From NCBI RefSeq assembly GCF_963511525.1, contig NZ_CAUPIY010000001.1:1-64000 (forward strand): a stretch of DNA of 64,000 nucleotides, given 5' to 3'. Numbering within the stretch: the first letter of the stretch is position 1; each line of letters begins with the position of its first letter. The translations under genes and the position numbers were made by a program. This stretch comes from Mobiluncus sp963511525 (lineage in GTDB: Bacteria; Actinomycetota; Actinomycetes; Actinomycetales; Actinomycetaceae). The notes below the pieces were generated by a model. That model saw nothing but the letters and a program-made list of their open reading frames with translations. It was not told where the DNA came from and ran no database searches. This document shows positions 60,605 to 64,000 of this stretch, in pieces.

Positions 60605-61474
60605 CATTCCCGTCACGATTTCCGTGTCTAACTGGCGTTCGCTCAGGCCTTCGCCCACGGAAACCAGGTAATCAAAACGCAGGTAGGGTTGGGTTCGCAT
60701 CCCCAGAACAGAAGTCACGCCCAAGGCGTTGAACGTATTTAACTCATTGATGGCATCGAACAAGTTTTCGGCAGAGAACGGCTGCCCCAGCTCAATCAGC
60801 AGAGACGTGGACAGCCAGGTGTCTTCCCCGAAAAGCCGCAAAACCATCAAGTCATCCGAATCGCGCAGGCGCAGCACCGTCCCGTCACGGTATACTCGCA
60901 GGTCGAGACGGGCTGCCGCCTGGGCAACCGACTCTACGCTGACCGGCGCGGTGAGAGAATTATCCGAAAACCCCGGAACAATCTGGACGATGTGCTGTTT
61001 GGGCAAAAGGTCATGATGGGAAAAATCCGTTTCCGCGTCCAGCTCACAGGGAAAATCAGCTTCCACACCGGAAAAGAACCGGTCAGCCATAATCAAAGCC
61101 AGCAATAGATGTGCTTCCAGCTGCTGGTCACCCATACCGACAGTGACCTGGACGTTCGTCTGAGCACAGAGATGATAGTGATTACCATGCAGATAAGTCA
61201 CCACTCGTGGACCGACAGCCTCGCGATTGTGGTGCAGGACGTAGGGTAGCAGCCGAGAGCGTTCGCGGACGGAAACCGTGGCGCGCCAGACCGAGCGGAC
61301 GCGCAAGACCCCCGTCACCAAGTCAATGTAACTGGTGGCGGTCGCGCCAGGCAACATCACTGTGCGCCTAGAGTCATGAACGTCCACAACATAGCTGCGA
61401 GAAGCGCCATCGAGGGCTTCGCAGATGCGTTCAAGTGTCACCACCCGCGGACGTTGAGCGGTCAACTGCGGCAT
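60545..61474 (-). CDS. YbjN-domain protein
   Basis: 309 residues, two YbjN-like alpha/beta repeats: about 10-160 (RICEALDGASRSYVVD, then YLHGNHYHLCAQTNVQVTV) and 170-305 (VESVAQAAARLDLRVYRDG, LLIELGQPFSAENLFDAINELN). YbjN proteins resemble type III secretion chaperones; in actinobacteria a second domain is common and the role is unknown. Its 3' end overlaps miaA tail to tail by 60 bases. Confidence 0.8.
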   Translation of the reverse strand: MPQLTAQRPRVVTLERICEALDGASRSYVVDVHDSRRTVMLPGATATSYIDLVTGVLRVRSVWRATVSVRERSRLLPYVLHHNREAVGPRVVTYLHGNHYHLCAQTNVQVTVGMGDQQLEAHLLLALIMADRFFSGVEADFPCELDAETDFSHHDLLPKQHIVQIVPGFSDNSLTAPVSVESVAQAAARLDLRVYRDGTVLRLRDSDDLMVLRLFGEDTWLSTSLLIELGQPFSAENLFDAINELNTFNALGVTSVLGMRTQPYLRFDYLVSVGEGLSERQLDTEIVTGMSVTQNLAASLRKKSPTLFL

Positions 61475-61645
61475 AATTTAATGTTACGGGGCAGGCTCGT
61501 GCTTTGGGTGAAAACGGGGGGCCGAATAATTTAGACACCCCTAACGCTGCAGTTCACAAGGGAATCGGTCGTTTTTGTAGGTGACGATCGCAGCGCGGTC
61601 GGAAGACAGCGGTACGGGTTTCTTTGCCGGGGACTTTCGGGTGCC

Positions 61646-62290
61646 TCAGGTGGCGCTCCGGCGCAGCTGCAGCACCCGAAATCCTTTCGAGGAGGCGATT
61701 TTTTCCCCGGTCCAGCCGTGTTCGTTTAGATATGCCAGGAATGGATCAGATCCGAGGTTGCGTCCCATCACCAGGTAGGCGACCCCATCTGGCTTTAAAC
61801 GAGTTCGCCAGGCTTCCCACATTGCGTGCAGGGCAGTTTTGCCTACGCGCACCGGCGGGTTGGACCAGATAACATCCACGGAGTTGGGACCCAGGGTAGC
61901 AAAAGCGTCGGCTTCGCTCAGAGGTTGGATATTGTGCAATCCGTTAGCGGCTGCGTTTGCCCTGGTCAGCTCGATAGCACGAGTGTTTACGTCCACGGCG
62001 TAAACCTGGGCGGAGGGACGCTCGGCGGCTAAAGTTAGCGCCAACGGTCCCCATCCGCAGCCCACATCGACGAAAACTCCTGACCCCCCCAGCTCTGACA
62101 CGGAAGGCAGAGGGGGCACCTTACGCAATAACACCTCAGTGCCCTTGTCCAAACCATGACCGGAAAAAACCCCGTGAGCAGTCGTGACGCGAAAATCACG
62201 ACCGGCTAGAGACACGGTTAGCTCCCGAGTGGAACCCTCGGAATGGGGAGTGGCTGCGAAATAGTGCTCGCCGGCAGGCTGCGAACTCAA
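61646..62290 (-). CDS. RsmC-like class I methyltransferase
   Basis: 214 residues. SAM motif VFVDVGCGWGPLALTLA, acidic VYAVDVNTRAIELTRANA and the NPPV motif in IWSNPPVRVGKTALH, as in the C-terminal domain of RsmC (16S rRNA G1207). The GVFSGHGLDKGTEVLL lead-in is typical of this family. Probably methylates rRNA guanine N2; the substrate is not proven. Its ATG is 18 bases beyond the stop of the next gene, on the same strand. Confidence 0.88.
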   Translation of the reverse strand: MSSQPAGEHYFAATPHSEGSTRELTVSLAGRDFRVTTAHGVFSGHGLDKGTEVLLRKVPPLPSVSELGGSGVFVDVGCGWGPLALTLAAERPSAQVYAVDVNTRAIELTRANAAANGLHNIQPLSEADAFATLGPNSVDVIWSNPPVRVGKTALHAMWEAWRTRLKPDGVAYLVMGRNLGSDPFLAYLNEHGWTGEKIASSKGFRVLQLRRSAT

Positions 62291-62308
62291 CTGGTCTCCT
62301 AACTTGTC

Positions 62309-63292
62309 TCAAAAAAGTTTAGCGACCACGTGGCTGATTAAGGAAGTGAGCACGCTGACAATCAACCCCAGCAGGAACGCCCCCAAAACGCTGTGTGTAA
62401 AGAAAAATAGGCAAACGCCCGCGCCCAGGGCGGAAAGTACGAACTCAATCATCCACTCCAGCAGCTGCGGAATATGCAGGCGCAACGCCACGGCTTGTGC
62501 CGCCTCGTCCAAAATGACTAAAACGATCGTGACCAGCAATGACAGACCGAGGTAGGGCCAAAAATCTTCAAAAATAATCGCAATCTCTTGAGGACCCCAG
62601 CCGGAGAGCAGCAGCACACACAGGGTAGGAATCATCAGCACCAGCAAATTTCCCAGCAGCCGTGCCGCGATGTTGGCGATTTCCACAGGGGAGCGCGGGC
62701 CGGTAGGCATTGCGGGATGGTTCGCGGAAGCGCGGGGTTCCGAGGGCTGCGAAATCCGTTGTGTGTGGCCGGGAATGATGGAGTTTTGCGCCGTTTCTGA
62801 GGGGTGGTCCGCAGAAGCGGTGCCGGGCGGGTTCGCGTTTTTTTCCTGTTTCGTCTCTGGGGACGATGCCGGGACGCTAAAGGTCGGAGCGCCGGGATGG
62901 GGATAGACTGTTTCGTCCCCGGTCGTCTCCGTGGTTGCTGGCGATGCGGTGATTTCAGCAGCGGGATCTGTCGGAGCTTCTATCTCAGCAGGCTGCGAGG
63001 GGTTCGCGGCGGTTCTAGCGGGACCGGAATCAATGGTCTTTGGCTTGGTCCGACGCAGTCGTTCGGGAACCATGATGGTGGAATCGAGTTCGGCCGCTTC
63101 GAGGATGATTTCTTCCTCGGAACGCCAGTCAGGCACATTGAACAGAGCCTTGTGGCGTTTCTTAAGGCGTTCATCGGCAGGATTAGGGACGGGAGCCGTG
63201 CGGGGGAGCGACTGGCCGAACGGGGACGCACGCCGAGCAGACGGAGCGTCAAAATTTTCGTCTCCGGGGTCCGTTGTATCCTTTAAAACCAA
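62309..63292 (-). CDS. Pro-rich membrane protein of unknown function
   Basis: 327 residues. Residues 1-200 are hydrophilic and rich in Pro, Ala, Ser, Thr and Glu (disordered tail); then four predicted helices from about 205 to the end (GNLLVLMIPTLCVLLLSGW, YLGLSLLVTIVLVILDEAAQ, and two more). No known domain. First gene of a minus-strand pair with the RsmC-like gene; divergent from hflX. Confidence 0.7.
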   Translation of the reverse strand: MVLKDTTDPGDENFDAPSARRASPFGQSLPRTAPVPNPADERLKKRHKALFNVPDWRSEEEIILEAAELDSTIMVPERLRRTKPKTIDSGPARTAANPSQPAEIEAPTDPAAEITASPATTETTGDETVYPHPGAPTFSVPASSPETKQEKNANPPGTASADHPSETAQNSIIPGHTQRISQPSEPRASANHPAMPTGPRSPVEIANIAARLLGNLLVLMIPTLCVLLLSGWGPQEIAIIFEDFWPYLGLSLLVTIVLVILDEAAQAVALRLHIPQLLEWMIEFVLSALGAGVCLFFFTHSVLGAFLLGLIVSVLTSLISHVVAKLF

Positions 63293-63355
63293 AGCTCAAA
63301 CCTTTACTTGCATGGGCCGGGGGATACCCTAAATTCTAGGCGGAAGGATTATAAC

Positions 63356-64000
63356 TTGCAGGAAAACAAGGAGGATTACCCAAACTTGGGTTTCCTTTCG
63401 GGTGCGCCACTGGCGGGAGAGGTGACCGCGTCGGACAATCCGACCCGGTCCCAGCCCGACGCTGCCGAGCAAGCCCAGCGGTGGGCCGATCGCTATGCCT
63501 TGGGGCGGGTGGAATCCATCGGTTCTGAGCTACAGGACATCAGCGAGGTTGAATACCGTGAAGTTCGCCTGGAAAAAGTTATTTTGGTGGGGATTTTCGC
63601 CGCCGACCGGGATGAGGCCGAACTGTCGCTGCAAGAGCTTGCCGCCCTGGCGAAAACGGCGGGAGCTGTCGTGCTGGCCGGGCTGTTGCAACGGCGTGAG
63701 AAGCCTGACGTGGCGACTTTCCTGGGACGGGGCAAAGCCCACGAACTGCAAGCTCAGGTGGCGGCTCTTGGCGCGGATACGGTCATCGTCGATGATGAGT
63801 TAGCCCCCAGCCAACGCCGGGCCCTGGAGGACGTGGTAAAGGTCAAGGTCATCGACCGCACTGCCCTCATTTTGGATATTTTTGCCCAGCACGCCACCTC
63901 ACGGGAAGGCAAAGCCCAGGTGGAACTGGCTCAGCTAGAATACCTGCTGCCGAGGTTGCGCGGCTGGGGCGAATCGATGAGCCGGCAGGCCGGCGGACGT
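63356..64000 (+). CDS. hflX: GTPase HflX, 5' part
   Basis: The window ends inside the gene; 215 codons are visible. The N-terminal domain reads EKVILVGIFAADRDEAELSL, LGRGKAHELQAQV, VDDELAPSQRRALEDV and the helix QVELAQLEYLLPRLRGWGESMSRQ, which leads to the GTPase domain beyond the end. HflX binds the ribosome large subunit and can split stalled ribosomes. TTG 63356 is chosen because GGAAGGA lies 7 bases before it. The miaB-miaA-(x)-hflX order is common in actinobacteria. Confidence 0.93.
   Translation, partial: MQENKEDYPNLGFLSGAPLAGEVTASDNPTRSQPDAAEQAQRWADRYALGRVESIGSELQDISEVEYREVRLEKVILVGIFAADRDEAELSLQELAALAKTAGAVVLAGLLQRREKPDVATFLGRGKAHELQAQVAALGADTVIVDDELAPSQRRALEDVVKVKVIDRTALILDIFAQHATSREGKAQVELAQLEYLLPRLRGWGESMSRQAGGR

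Overview
The window looks like chromosome of a moderately GC-rich actinobacterium. Evidence: a WhiB3/WhiD-type iron-sulphur regulator, the paired IMP dehydrogenase paralogues guaB and guaB3, a translational T-box in front of ileS, the order recA-recX-...-miaB-miaA-hflX, actinobacterial TTG/GTG starts and a GAAC-N4-GTTC SOS box. The gene content (ECF transporter, ceramidase, alpha-mannosidase locus) fits a host-associated Actinomycetaceae member such as Mobiluncus; that genus assignment is inference.

Layout. 1-3.3 kb: end of an ABC exporter plus a complete ECF transporter (S, T and double-ATPase subunits). 3.3-4.3 kb: non-coding tRNA-Gly and tRNA-Pro region, with tandem repeats downstream of both tRNAs that carry pieces of the tRNA 3' ends. 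4.3-8.8 kb (minus): lipid kinase, purU, tsaD and a methyltransferase. 8.9-10.8 kb: CIRCE-groES, dimethylargininase, whiB. 11-20.3 kb: guaB, a DnaQ-like exonuclease, queuosine salvage (yhhQ-tgt), guaB3 and a CydDC-like ABC pair. 20.6-23.2 kb: secreted neutral ceramidase and a YjbR protein. 23.3-32 kb: a LacI-controlled alpha-mannoside locus (GH38, GH5-like, ABC importer without its own ATPase). 32-36.4 kb: a leaderless DUF2975-HTH pair, then T-box-ileS.

36.4-40.8 kb is an accessory island: a DUF4357 remnant, hicAB, a second diverged copy of the last 94 codons of ileS, a low-GC exported orphan, phd-vapC and a two-domain polynucleotide kinase-phosphatase. 40.9-44.6 kb (minus): two MFS carriers and an aldo/keto reductase. 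44.6-48.4 kb is an AT-rich, Firmicutes-like, decaying block with three open membrane or repeat-protein genes and two pseudogenes that can be reconstructed across frameshifts. 48.5-54.6 kb: rlmC, proline iminopeptidase, and zur divergent from znuACB behind a promoter whose -10 lies in a Zur box. 54.6-64 kb: a coiled-coil protein, SOS-controlled recA-recX, pncC, miaB-miaA, a YbjN-like protein, an RsmC-like methyltransferase, a Pro-rich membrane protein and the start of hflX.

Functional themes are nucleotide and tRNA modification (tsaD, tgt, miaA, miaB, rlmC), metal and sugar import, and small toxin-antitoxin or autoregulated modules whose promoters sit right on the start codon. No transposase, CRISPR array or rRNA gene was seen.
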